A stretch of 64,000 bases of DNA from Spirochaetales bacterium (GTDB lineage: Bacteria; Spirochaetota; Spirochaetia; DSM-2461): positions 1-64,000 of the forward strand of contig JAFGXR010000023.1 of assembly GCA_016936555.1 (NCBI GenBank), written 5' to 3'. The notes under the pieces were generated by a model. The model saw only the letters and a list, made by a program, of their open reading frames with translations. It ran no database searches and was not told where the DNA came from. The position numbers were made by a program, and so were the translations under genes. Numbering within the stretch: the stretch's first letter is position 1; the number at the start of each line of letters is the position of its first letter. Of this stretch, positions 52,356 through 60,761 are shown one piece after another.

Positions 52356-53033
52356 ATGAATCACATTAAGGGAAAAGAGACATTGAGTGAACTGGCAACT
52401 GTTTATCCTTACATCGTTGATATACTGAATCAGTACCGGCTCGATTACACCTTCAACAGTGAAACGACTCTGAAAGAGGCCGTCGAAAAAGCGGGATTGA
52501 GCTACGAAAAAGTCAACGCCGACATCAATCTGGCCATCGACGAATATATCGTGACCAAACCCGAAGTGATCTACTGGGAAAACGAACCAATCCATAAAAT
52601 AATCGATCATATTGAAACAAAGCACCACAGGTTTATGGAAAAAACCATGGATGAAATTCTCCGGTTGTTTCATGCCATGGAACTGACTCCCGAGCTGGAA
52701 TCCCTGGAGAAACTCTTCGGAGAGCTTCAGGCTGAGATCCTTACCCATCAGATAAAAGAAGAAGAGGAACTGTTCCCTCTGCTGAAGGAATACAGCGGCA
52801 ACAGAAACTCAGAACTTCGGAAAAAGTGCGTCAGCTATATGGAAAAAACCATGGGAGAGCACGAACAGGCGGGTCAGGTTCTGAAAAATATCAACAGCAT
52901 GACTGATAATTTTATGCCCCCTGTCGGCGCCACGGCTGAATTGAAAAAGCTCTACCTTAAGCTCAATGCCCTGGAAAAGGATACCTTTCTCCACATTCAT
53001 ATGGAAAACAGCATACTCTTTAAAATGATTTGA
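52356..53033 (+). CDS. RIC/YtfE-type di-iron protein with ScdA_N domain
   Basis: A 225-residue protein of the iron-sulfur repair family. Residues 1-55 resemble ScdA_N but lack its usual Cys pair (the CCGG position reads YTFNSE). From about 80 to 225 a hemerythrin-like bundle has all expected ligands: PIHKIIDHIETKHHRF, EILTHQIKEEEELFPLL, MGEHEQ, and FLHIHMENSILF. These could hold a di-iron site and protect against nitric oxide or oxidative damage. The SD GAGGGGAG is strong. The HAD gene follows after 6 bp. Confidence 0.85.
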   Translation: MNHIKGKETLSELATVYPYIVDILNQYRLDYTFNSETTLKEAVEKAGLSYEKVNADINLAIDEYIVTKPEVIYWENEPIHKIIDHIETKHHRFMEKTMDEILRLFHAMELTPELESLEKLFGELQAEILTHQIKEEEELFPLLKEYSGNRNSELRKKCVSYMEKTMGEHEQAGQVLKNINSMTDNFMPPVGATAELKKLYLKLNALEKDTFLHIHMENSILFKMI

Positions 53034-53039
53034 GGTTAT

Positions 53040-53645
53040 ATGATACGCAATATTATTTTTGATCTGGGAAATGTTCTGATCGATTTTCAACCCTATAGCT
53101 ACCTCGTTTCTCAGGGGTGTACAACAGAAGAAGCGGATTTTCTCTACCGGGAAATCTTCAGGAGCGCAGAATGGGTCGAGCTTGACAGAGGGACGATTTC
53201 CGCTGCCCAGGCATTGAAATCCATTAAAGAACGTAATCCAGGACATGAGATTCTCATCGATAAGTTCAGCGATTTCATGCCGATTTTAACGCTGATCGAG
53301 GAGAATACTCTTCTGCTCGATGAGCTGAAATCGGAAGGCTACCATCTGTTCTATCTGACAAATTATCACGAAGAGCTCTTTTCCCGGACTAAAGGGGCCT
53401 ATTCTTTTTTCGAACAATTCGAAGGAGGTGTTGTATCCGCCCATGTAAAAAAAATCAAACCGGATCCGGAGATCTTCTGGATTCTTCTTGACAAATACGG
53501 ACTCATTGCGGAAGAAACGCTTTTTATCGATGATTCTCTGGCCAATGCGGAAGCAGCTGAAAAGCTGGGGATGGAGGTGATTCATCTGGAGAAGCCGGAG
53601 CAGTTGCGGAGGGAGCTGGAAGAGCGGCTTCAGAATCCAAACTGA
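53040..53645 (+). CDS. HAD-superfamily hydrolase (YihX-like)
   Basis: A 201-residue phosphatase-like protein. Motif I reads FDLGNVLIDF (nucleophile Asp near 8), motif II YLTNYHEE with Thr/Asn, motif III Lys in KKIKPDPEIF, motif IV FIDDSLANAEAAEKLG. The second motif-I Asp is Asn, as in the YihX/epoxide hydrolase N-domain subgroup, whose members dephosphorylate sugar phosphates. The substrate is unknown. Start ATG with GAGGT; co-transcribed with the di-iron protein. Confidence 0.88.
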   Translation: MIRNIIFDLGNVLIDFQPYSYLVSQGCTTEEADFLYREIFRSAEWVELDRGTISAAQALKSIKERNPGHEILIDKFSDFMPILTLIEENTLLLDELKSEGYHLFYLTNYHEELFSRTKGAYSFFEQFEGGVVSAHVKKIKPDPEIFWILLDKYGLIAEETLFIDDSLANAEAAEKLGMEVIHLEKPEQLRRELEERLQNPN

Positions 53646-53698
53646 AAAAGTAGACTTTAGGGTGACAATTTGTTACATTTATAAGCAGGAGTATAAAA

Positions 53699-53986
53699 AT
53701 GAGATTCGTCACTGTCCGTGACTTAAGAACGACACCAGCCAAGATATGGAAATCTCTTCCGGAAGAACAGGAGCTTATTCTCACAAACAATGGCAAACCT
53801 ATAGCTTTGATTACACCTTTGGGAGAAAGCGATCTTGAAGAAACAATTTCGGCGGTAAGAAAAGCAAGAGCTCAGGCAGCAATGCAACAAATGCAGTTAT
53901 CATCGGTTAATAGCAGTACATATGATATGTCAATGGAAGAAATTGATGCTGAAATAGCCTCATATAGAAAAGAACGCCATAAATGA
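53699..53986 (+). CDS. Phd/YefM-type antitoxin
   Basis: A 95-residue protein with the Phd/YefM fold: VTVRDLRTTPAKIWKSLPEE, then ELILTNNGKPIALITPL, the DNA-binding N-terminal part. The acidic C-terminal part should wrap around the toxin. It overlaps the PIN-domain gene by 4 nt (ATGA), the usual arrangement. AGGAG precedes the ATG. Confidence 0.88.
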   Translation: MRFVTVRDLRTTPAKIWKSLPEEQELILTNNGKPIALITPLGESDLEETISAVRKARAQAAMQQMQLSSVNSSTYDMSMEEIDAEIASYRKERHK

Positions 53987-54387
53987 AAATTGTCCTGGAT
54001 ACAAATGTTCTCGTTTCAGGGGTTCTATCCCCGAATGGAATTCCTGCGCAAATTTTAAATCTCGTTCTTGAAAAGAAAGTGACACTGATCACCGACACAC
54101 GAATTCTTGCGGAATACTCTGAAGTCTTAAAACGCCCGAAATTCGGATTTAAACCTGAATGGATCAACCCTCTACTTGATTTTATCAAGATGGAGAGTGA
54201 ATTAGTCATTCCGGAGCCTATCAATATATCTTTCCCTGACCCCGATGATATAATGTTCTGGGAAGTGGCAAAAACAGGAAAAGCCCTCTATATCGTCTCC
54301 GGGAATCTCAAACATTTTCCTGAGGATCCAATGGTTGTTTCTCCGGCACACTTCATGGAAAAATATCATAAGCAAATGTTGAGATAA
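53983..54387 (+). CDS. PIN-domain toxin
   Basis: A 134-residue PIN protein, COG1569-type. Acidic catalytic residues of the metal site: Asp in VLDTNVLVSG (near 6), Glu in ILAEYSEVL, Asp in DPDDIMFWEVA. The fourth position, usually TGD, reads VSGNLKHF (Asn for Asp), which may affect activity. Family members are RNases held by a Phd-like antitoxin. Toxic function is inferred from the pair. Confidence 0.88.
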   Translation: MKIVLDTNVLVSGVLSPNGIPAQILNLVLEKKVTLITDTRILAEYSEVLKRPKFGFKPEWINPLLDFIKMESELVIPEPINISFPDPDDIMFWEVAKTGKALYIVSGNLKHFPEDPMVVSPAHFMEKYHKQMLR

Positions 54388-54452
54388 AAAAGTAACAGAT
54401 CATCTCTCCCTACGGGTTTAACAGATATACCTGAAACAGGAGAGACAAAAAT

Positions 54453-55175
54453 ATGACATATCTGAAAATCTCATGCGCCGGAATACTTCTCTTTTTAATG
54501 CTCAGCGGCTGCGCTATATTCGGAATACAGGGCTCGGGATACCTTATAACCCGAAACTACGCTCTGGATAATTTCACCTCAGTCAACATCGACTCCACTT
54601 GCGATGTCAAAATTATGCGGGGAGATTATTTCACCGTTCAGGTTACGGTCGACGACAATATCCTGCCCTATGTCGAAGCCTATGTGAGCGGAAATATACT
54701 TCATATTGAACTGGCATCGGGATTCAGCTACCAGAGCATGGATTTCCAGGCAACAGTCGTTATGCCGCAGCTGACCTACCTGGAGGTTGACGGCGTTTCA
54801 ACAGCCGATGTATCGGGTTTTACCAGTACGGGTACATTCCGCGCTGTCATCGACGGGGTCAGCCGCGCTGAAATTGATTTGATCAGCTCACAGGATATAA
54901 ATTGCGAGGTTAACGGCACAAGCCATCTGGAAATTACGTCATTGAGCTCGAACGGGTATTTGACCCTGATTTGCGACGGCGTCAGCACAGCCGATCTCAG
55001 AGGCGTGGCACTGACAAACGGTTCCATACTGGTGGATGGCGTAAGCGATGCCTATGTCGATGTTTCTGGATGTCTCAACGGGAATGTCGCCGGCTTATCG
55101 ACGCTCCATTATTCGGGCAGCCCCAATCTGGGAAGTCTGGTAATAAGCGGCGGTTCATCGCTGAACCACCTCTGA
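54453..55175 (+). CDS. DUF2807 (GIN domain) lipoprotein
   Basis: A 240-residue lipoprotein. The signal ends LFLMLSGCAIFG (lipobox SGC). The mature part has the repetitive beta-helix of DUF2807: FTSVNIDSTCDVKIMRGDYF, IDGVSRAEIDLIS, LICDGVSTADLRGVAL, ILVDGVSDAYVDVSG, where DGVS recurs four times. Function not known. GGAGAG precedes the ATG. It is monocistronic; a short GGGGTA/TACCCC hairpin (55196-55210) follows but has no T run. Confidence 0.85.
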   Translation: MTYLKISCAGILLFLMLSGCAIFGIQGSGYLITRNYALDNFTSVNIDSTCDVKIMRGDYFTVQVTVDDNILPYVEAYVSGNILHIELASGFSYQSMDFQATVVMPQLTYLEVDGVSTADVSGFTSTGTFRAVIDGVSRAEIDLISSQDINCEVNGTSHLEITSLSSNGYLTLICDGVSTADLRGVALTNGSILVDGVSDAYVDVSGCLNGNVAGLSTLHYSGSPNLGSLVISGGSSLNHL

Positions 55176-55247
55176 TCAAACTGTCACTTTTCAAAGGGGT
55201 ATTTTACCCCCCACTCCGCTCTGAAAGTATCCATGATTTCGAGCATT

Positions 55248-55894
55248 TCAATTGTCCCGGCCCAACTGTGGCCGGGGCAGCTCAGCCATTCCCTTTGTTC
55301 CCAGAACCGAGGCGGTCATGGGCCCCCGGACTTCGACGGAATTATTCAAAACGGCGGATGCTCCGTCATTCCACTGGAAGACGATCATCTGGGAACTGTC
55401 GACGCCTGTCGCGGCCTAGCGATGAAGAGATACAATTTCATCGGGCTTTCTCCCCATAACAAAAATAGCCAGCGTTATGGGATAGATACCGATATCGAGA
55501 AGCGCCCCTCCCGCCAGTTCGGGATTGAAGATACGGTGTTGCGGATCATAGGGAAAATCGAAGGAAAAATCCGCTTCGATTCTCTTCACCGCTCCCAGTT
55601 TTCCCTCATCAATCCATTCTCTCAGCTTTTTGAATGCCGGAAGGAACCGGCTCCACATGGCTTCCATCAGAAAGAGCCCCTTCTTTTCAGCCAGTTTGAC
55701 AAGAGGTTTGAACTCATCGGCATTGACGGTAATCGGTTTCTCGCAGAGAACATGCTTTCCATGAGTCAAAGCCAGTTCAATCTGCTCGCGGTGATAGCGG
55801 TCAGGATCCCATCATCCATGGATTTCAGACTCTCAGCAAAAGTTGCGGCAATGCTGCCCGGGGCTATGATACCCCATCTTATTTTATTTTCCAT
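55248..55894 (-). pseudogene. Decayed Gfo/Idh/MocA-family dehydrogenase
   Basis: Three recognisable pieces in order: MENKIRWGIIAPGSIAATFA from the ATG at 55894 (NAD-binding start), the middle frame RYHREQIELALTHGKHVLCEKP to PDEIVSLHR (stop TAG 55416-55418), and the in-frame remainder VDSSQMIVFQWNDGASAV to about 55248. An internal deletion with frameshift joins the first and second pieces (roughly 45-50 codons lost), and a TAG lies between the second and third. The original would have been about 330 residues. It lies 18 bp after the DUF606 transporter gene. Confidence 0.8.
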
Positions 55895-55912
55895 GGAACC
55901 ATTCTAGGTCAT

Positions 55913-56791
55913 TTAAACCGACGTAGCATTTCTTTTTTCCAGAATCATATTGATAAATAAACCGGCCAGAACCAGCAGAACTCCAGCCAGTCTGTTGACC
56001 GGCAATGAACCGGAAGTAACCAGGTCCGATACTATCCCCGTTACTGCCTGGCCGGCAAACAACAGAAGGGAAGCATAGATAACGGGAATCTTCGGCAGAA
56101 TTCTGTTACTCCCGGCAACGATCAGGACGCCGAGAAAGCCTCCGCCGAAAATAAAAAGAGGATGAATTTGTAAAAACATACCGAAAAGCGGTTCCGGTGA
56201 CGGTCTGAAAACCAGCAAAACCGCAAGGGACCCCGCCAGTCCAGCCAGATAATTCCGTCTCACCCCCCGGAAAGTCCCCACGAGAAGAGATAACCGGCTG
56301 TTGATAATCATCGATAAAATAACGAAGGCACCGGCGGACAGAGCCATAATGACGGGGACAGCATCCCCTTTCCAACTGTCTGTCATAACAACCGCACCGG
56401 CCAGGAGAAGAACAAGCCCGGCCAGTTTTCTTCTGTTGAAAGGATATTTCTTCATCCCCAGAAAACCGGTTGAATCGGCCATCATGGAAGCGATCGTCTG
56501 CCCGATGATTCCCAGTGATAGAGTCAGAGACGCTCCCAGCTGATCGAAACAGTAATTGTTGAATAAAACAAGCAGAACACCGAAAAGCCCGCCCGTATTG
56601 AGATGGAAGGGGACTTTGTTACCAGTCTTTTTCTCCCCGGAGATAAGCAGAATGAAAGTCACCATCAGCAACCCGGCTATATGAATGACCGGCAGGGAGA
56701 GAAGATTTCCGATATGCCCCGAGAGGATTCCATTGGAAATAACCATAAAAGCGATTAACACCCCGACCAGTGAGGCTGCGGCTTTGTACAT
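55913..56791 (-). CDS. DUF606/YdcZ-type transporter of the DMT superfamily
   Basis: A 292-residue membrane protein of about ten helices in two homologous halves. Motifs: LASLGIGxT-like LGASLTLSLGIIGQTIASM near residues 85-103 and LLLFAGQAVTGIVSDLVTS near 250-268, the YdcZ duplication pattern. Start at MYKAAASLVGV (56791) with AAGGAG; a longer ORF runs into the intergenic region. It is divergent from a Crp/Fnr gene and followed by the MocA pseudogene. Substrate unknown. Confidence 0.85.
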   Translation of the reverse strand: MYKAAASLVGVLIAFMVISNGILSGHIGNLLSLPVIHIAGLLMVTFILLISGEKKTGNKVPFHLNTGGLFGVLLVLFNNYCFDQLGASLTLSLGIIGQTIASMMADSTGFLGMKKYPFNRRKLAGLVLLLAGAVVMTDSWKGDAVPVIMALSAGAFVILSMIINSRLSLLVGTFRGVRRNYLAGLAGSLAVLLVFRPSPEPLFGMFLQIHPLFIFGGGFLGVLIVAGSNRILPKIPVIYASLLLFAGQAVTGIVSDLVTSGSLPVNRLAGVLLVLAGLFINMILEKRNATSV

Positions 56792-56902
56792 ACTGTGATG
56801 ACTCCTTAAATTGAAGCCGACCCGTACAGGAATCTGGAGCGAACTGTTTGATACGGGCGGCTTCGTTGACTGATTTATAGAACATCTCCTACAATTCAAT
56901 TA

Positions 56903-56914
56903 GGACATATGTCC
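56903..56914. promoter_or_regulatory. Palindromic operator between transporter and Crp/Fnr genes
   Basis: GGACATATGTCC (56903-56914) is a perfect 12-nt palindrome within the 149-bp divergent region, about 27-38 nt upstream of the Crp/Fnr start and about 110 nt from the transporter start. It is not the TTGAT-N4-ATCAA type. A likely site for the adjacent regulator. Confidence 0.4.
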
Positions 56915-56940
56915 CATTTTTTGAAAAAAAGAGGATGATT

Positions 56941-57627
56941 TTGAACGAAGAGGTCAATATCAATTTCTATCTGAACCGCTATGGCCTGAGAAAACTGCTT
57001 CCCCCCGAAGTCATAGAAAATCTCAAAGTGCTCCATTACAGAGCAGGAGAGCACGTGGTTCGCAGCGACGAATATCTGGAATACCTCTACTTTTTTGTCG
57101 AGGGAAAAGGCAAGGTCTACTCGCTCCAGGAAAACGGAAAATCCCTGCTGGTGCGCTTTTATTCCCCTCCCGATGTGATCGGTGATGTGGAGCTCTTCTC
57201 CGACAGGCGTTCAGTCTGCAACCTCCAGGCTATCAGCGAGGTCACCTGTCTGGCCATCGAAATGAAAAAGATGCAGGAAGTCTGCCGCAATAACCCGCCG
57301 CTCCTCGAATACTTCTGCCGGAGCCTGAGCGGCAAGCTGCAGAACTTCAATATTTCCAGCGCCATCAACCTCACCTACCCCCTGGAAAACCGCCTGGCCA
57401 GCTACCTATTCGCCATCTCGGAAAAAGGAGAGGACGAGACAACGATCGACAGAATCTATACGGATAATCTGACCGAACTGGCCGATCTGCTGGGAACGAG
57501 CTACCGCCATCTGACCAGGACAATCCGGGACTTTGCGGAACGGGGCATTATTGTGAAAAAGAAGCGGAGGATTGAAATTCTCGACGGGGAACAATTGAAG
57601 GACATGGCCCGGGAAATCTATACTTAA
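56941..57627 (+). CDS. Crp/Fnr-family regulator (YeiL-like)
   Basis: A 228-residue regulator. The N-terminal cNMP-type domain (about 25-140; YRAGEHVVRSDEYLEYLYFF, GDVELFSDRRSVCNLQA) has no clear Cys cluster for an Fnr iron-sulfur centre. The C-terminal winged helix reads DNLTELADLLGTSYRHLTRT. The TTG at 56941, 6 nt after GAGG, is preferred to the ATG at 56935, which abuts the SD. It faces the DUF606 transporter gene across a palindrome, so it probably controls it, and itself. The nuclease gene follows after 4 bp. Confidence 0.88.
   Translation: MNEEVNINFYLNRYGLRKLLPPEVIENLKVLHYRAGEHVVRSDEYLEYLYFFVEGKGKVYSLQENGKSLLVRFYSPPDVIGDVELFSDRRSVCNLQAISEVTCLAIEMKKMQEVCRNNPPLLEYFCRSLSGKLQNFNISSAINLTYPLENRLASYLFAISEKGEDETTIDRIYTDNLTELADLLGTSYRHLTRTIRDFAERGIIVKKKRRIEILDGEQLKDMAREIYT
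57595..57624 (+). promoter_or_regulatory. Internal promoter of the nuclease gene, leaderless type
   Basis: TTGAAG (57595-57600) and TATACT (57619-57624) at 18 bp within the 3' end of the Crp/Fnr gene. The -10 ends 7 nt before the ATG at 57632, which has no SD. Confidence 0.45.
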
Positions 57628-57631
57628 GAAT

Positions 57632-58480
57632 ATGAAACGATTGTTTTTGCTATTATTATCCCTCCCCCTCTTCGCCGGCGATTTTGACCTGAAGCCGGTC
57701 GTTCTCGACCGGAGCTATGAACACGACCGGTGGATCACCGAACCGAAAGACCTACTCTTCGAGTTTGCCGCCTACACGGTCTCCTTCGATGGCCCGGATG
57801 ACAATAACGGCGATGAGAGAAGCGATTTATGGGGCATTCCCGAATGGGTATCCTATGAAATAAGAGCCATGGTTACGGATCATCCGCTGGAGGACCGCCC
57901 CTCCTGGAAAAGCGACAGAGAGCTCTATGAAGAGGGAATCGCACCGAAAGACGACACCTACGCCGTATCGGGCGTCCGGAATCTGGGGGAAGTGAAAACC
58001 GATTACCGCTTTGTCCGGGGACACCTCTGTCCGAAAGACACGGCGGAGAGGATCAGCGCCGATGCCGCTTACAACACCCACACAGTGTTAAACGCCGTTC
58101 CGCAGCTCCAATGGCAGAACAACGGAATCTGGAAAACGCTTGAGCAGCAGGCCCATGATTGGGCGGACCGCTATGGAAGGATCTGGGTGATAACCGGACC
58201 GGTTTTCTTCAACAGAACACCGGCTCTCTGGCTCGGACAGGACGATGAGAAAAAAGCCGCCGTTCCCGATGCCCTGTTTAAAATCATTATCAAAGAAAAC
58301 AATTATATGATCGATACGCTCACCTTCCTCATTCCCAATATACTGCCCAAAGAGGAAAAGGAACCGTCTGACTTCTTAACAGACCTGAATCGGATCGAAG
58401 AGCTGACGGGTCTCGATTTCTTTGTATACACCAATGAAGACCGGCTCAGTCAACAGCTCGAAGAAGAAATAGCCTGGTGA
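57632..58480 (+). CDS. Secreted DNA/RNA non-specific endonuclease (NucA/EndA-like)
   Basis: A 282-residue protein with a short signal peptide (MKRLFLLLLSLPLFAGDF). The beta-beta-alpha-metal nuclease motif is present: VRGHLCPKD (the DRGH site, here VRGH) and NAVPQLQWQNNGIWKTLEQ with the metal-binding Asn, then IWVITGPVF. It would cut nucleic acids outside the cytoplasm, perhaps for nutrient scavenging; nucleoside uptake genes lie elsewhere in the window. The next gene starts with a 4-nt GTGA overlap. Confidence 0.88.
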   Translation: MKRLFLLLLSLPLFAGDFDLKPVVLDRSYEHDRWITEPKDLLFEFAAYTVSFDGPDDNNGDERSDLWGIPEWVSYEIRAMVTDHPLEDRPSWKSDRELYEEGIAPKDDTYAVSGVRNLGEVKTDYRFVRGHLCPKDTAERISADAAYNTHTVLNAVPQLQWQNNGIWKTLEQQAHDWADRYGRIWVITGPVFFNRTPALWLGQDDEKKAAVPDALFKIIIKENNYMIDTLTFLIPNILPKEEKEPSDFLTDLNRIEELTGLDFFVYTNEDRLSQQLEEEIAW

Positions 58481-59196
58481 TTAACCGCCCCCTCTGCGGA
58501 TACTGCAAGCGCCCCGTAACCGACCGGTATTTTAAAGACTACTGGGGGAACATGTACTGCGCCGTTCATCTGAACCGGGAACCCCAATGCGACTATTGCG
58601 GACGGCTGATCTCCCGGGAGCTGACCAAAGGGGGGATGACCTACAGCGACGGCCGGAGGATCTGCGGATTGTGTAAAACGACAGCTGTTGATAAAGAGGA
58701 GAAGGGAGAACGGATTCTGCAGCTCGTCCACGATGAACTGGCCTTTCAGGGTATTGAGATATCTCCCTTCAAACCGGAATTTTATCTTATAGACAGAAGC
58801 CGGCTGAGAAAACTGGGATCGAAATCGGAAACGAGAGGGTTTGCCCGGTATACAAAAGAAACTGTCAACGGGAAGGTGACGGATTTCAGGCTGATGATTT
58901 ATATCCTGAAAGGGATGCCCGAATCGTCCTTTATCTCCGCCTGCGCCCATGAATTGATGCATATCTGGTTTTACAGCCGGGGGCTTACGGGGCTGTCACC
59001 CAGACTGGAGGAAGGGAGCTGTAATTATGCGGCCTATCTGATTCTGAAGACTTTGAACTCACCGGAAGCGGCTTATCGGATTCATGAGCTGATGGAGGAT
59101 AACAGTGCGGTTTACGGGAAGGGGTTTCAGAAGGTATACAGAATGGTCAGTGACCATGGGATAGAATACTGGTTAAAAATCCTTCAGAGACACTAA
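58477..59196 (+). CDS. DA1-like LIM/zinc-ribbon metallopeptidase
   Basis: A 239-residue protein. Residues about 6-75 form a LIM-like double zinc finger (CGYCKRPV..., CAVHLN, CDYCGRLIS, CGLCK). The second half has the plant DA1-type peptidase pattern: SACAHELMHIWFY with HELMH at 158-162, then LSPRLEEGSCNYAAYLIL (Glu 178/179). In plants the DA1 family cleaves ubiquitin-pathway proteins; a bacterial role is unknown. There is no signal peptide. GTG start, overlapping the nuclease gene. Its TAA stop overlaps the TAG stop of the convergent ligase gene. Confidence 0.8.
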   Translation: MINRPLCGYCKRPVTDRYFKDYWGNMYCAVHLNREPQCDYCGRLISRELTKGGMTYSDGRRICGLCKTTAVDKEEKGERILQLVHDELAFQGIEISPFKPEFYLIDRSRLRKLGSKSETRGFARYTKETVNGKVTDFRLMIYILKGMPESSFISACAHELMHIWFYSRGLTGLSPRLEEGSCNYAAYLILKTLNSPEAAYRIHELMEDNSAVYGKGFQKVYRMVSDHGIEYWLKILQRH

Positions 59197-60761
59197 GAAA
59201 CAACCGCCGCTTTGCCGGAACGGAGGATCTTGTTCTCCCTTTCTCTGATCTGGGCTTTCAGAATCTTGCCGGAACTGTTTTTCGGAAAAGATTCACGGAA
59301 TTCGATATAGGCAGGCTGACTGATTGAAGGTACTCTTTTCTTCAAATGAGCCCCGATGAGTTCACGATTCTCCCACCCCCTTTCCCGGGGAACAACCAAG
59401 GCGAGAATCGCTTCACCGGTCAGAGGATCATCAACACCGACAACTGCTGTCTCCAGAACTTCCTCAAGCTCCAGAATGGCGTCTTCAATCTCTCGAATCC
59501 CGACCCGGAACCCCTTCACTTTGATCATCTCTTTCGTTCGTCCTACAATATAGAAAAAACCGTCCTCATCAACTTTCCCCAAATCACCTGTGTAGTACAT
59601 GCCGTTACGCAGAACTTTTGCGGTTTCCACGGGATCACGCCAGTATCCCTTCATAATATTCGAACCCCTCGCCGTTATCTCTCCGGTTTCACCCGGCGGA
59701 AGCTCATTACCCTCTGAATCACAAATGAGCAGGTCGACATTATCCACAGGCTTGCCGATAGAACCGATCCGGTCGAAAAGGGACTCAGGGTCCAGATAAC
59801 TCAAACGCGGAGCGGCTTCCGTCGCGCCGTACATGATATACAACTGCGCCGGAGCGAAAACATCTGCAACATCCTTCTGAACAACCGGAGCCATTGAACC
59901 ACCTGCCTGTGTGATATAGCGGAGAAAAGGAAAAGTTCTCTCTTTTACTGTAGAGCGGTTGAGGAGTATCATGAAAGTAGAAGGAACCCCGGCAAAACCG
60001 GTAACTTCCAGCTCTTCCATAGTATCAAGAACCTTATTGGGAAAGACAAAACGGTTATCGATGGCAACAGAAGCCTGCATTAGAAAATGAGTCAGAAGAA
60101 GAGATTTCCCGTATATGTATGTAAAAGGAAGAATGACCAGCATTCTGTCCTTATTTGTAAGTTTGAGGTAGGAACAAATGGATTTCATGTTGGAAACAAG
60201 ATTTAAATGTGTCAGCATAACACCTTTGGGTTTTCCGGTGCTACCCGAAGTGTAGACGATTTCTGCCAGATCGATATCTATCGTCCGGGGAAAATCCAGT
60301 TCAGCGTGATCTGAACTCACAAGGGGATATCGAGTAATTTCCAGTCCGCTTACTTCCGGTTCGGGACCGGTTTCCTCCTCGAGAAGAATCTGCTTCATTG
60401 TAGACAACCTCTCCCCCAGGGGAGTTATCAACTTGAGAAATCGGTTCTGGGAAATCAAAAAACGGGATTCCGAGTCATTTGCCTGATACAGGAGGCGTTC
60501 CGCCGTCGCATCGGTACTGATTCCGACAACAACTCCTCCGGCTTTAAGGACAGCAAAGTACGACGCAATATAGAAATGAGAATTATCAAGCAGAATAGAA
60601 ACACGATCGCCTTTTTTCAGACCCCTTTCCAGTAGAAGAGTAGCAATGCGGTTCGAGGTAATTCCCAGCTCTTTATATGTCATCCATTGGTTTTTATACC
60701 AAACGGCATACTTATCCGGGGCTTTTATGGAGGCATAATTTAAGATGTCATGAACCTGCAT
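59193..60761 (-). CDS. AMP-dependent acyl-CoA ligase
   Basis: A 522-residue ANL ligase. Motifs: EIVYTSGSTGKPKGVMLTHL near 168-187, QLYIMYGATEAAPRLSYL near 315, YYTGDLGKVDEDGFFYIVGR with KEMIKVKGFRVG, and the C-terminal catalytic Lys in NSSGKILKAQ. Its 522 residues suggest a medium/short-chain or aryl-type acyl ligase rather than FadD; the substrate is unclear. AAGGAG precedes the ATG. It is not adjacent to other fatty-acid genes. Confidence 0.9.
   Translation of the reverse strand: MQVHDILNYASIKAPDKYAVWYKNQWMTYKELGITSNRIATLLLERGLKKGDRVSILLDNSHFYIASYFAVLKAGGVVVGISTDATAERLLYQANDSESRFLISQNRFLKLITPLGERLSTMKQILLEEETGPEPEVSGLEITRYPLVSSDHAELDFPRTIDIDLAEIVYTSGSTGKPKGVMLTHLNLVSNMKSICSYLKLTNKDRMLVILPFTYIYGKSLLLTHFLMQASVAIDNRFVFPNKVLDTMEELEVTGFAGVPSTFMILLNRSTVKERTFPFLRYITQAGGSMAPVVQKDVADVFAPAQLYIMYGATEAAPRLSYLDPESLFDRIGSIGKPVDNVDLLICDSEGNELPPGETGEITARGSNIMKGYWRDPVETAKVLRNGMYYTGDLGKVDEDGFFYIVGRTKEMIKVKGFRVGIREIEDAILELEEVLETAVVGVDDPLTGEAILALVVPRERGWENRELIGAHLKKRVPSISQPAYIEFRESFPKNSSGKILKAQIRERENKILRSGKAAVVS

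Noticed and set aside
55256-55276. CCCGGCC/GGCCGGG hairpin as a terminator
   Set aside because: The stem is strong but no T run follows on either strand, and it lies at the end of the decayed dehydrogenase gene.
46973-55418. Two in-frame TAG codons (46973-46975 and 55416-55418) as a sign of amber recoding
   Set aside because: TAG is a normal stop in this window (7639-7641, 34470-34472, 59193-59195), and the 55416 case also has a deletion and frameshift. Local decay explains both better.
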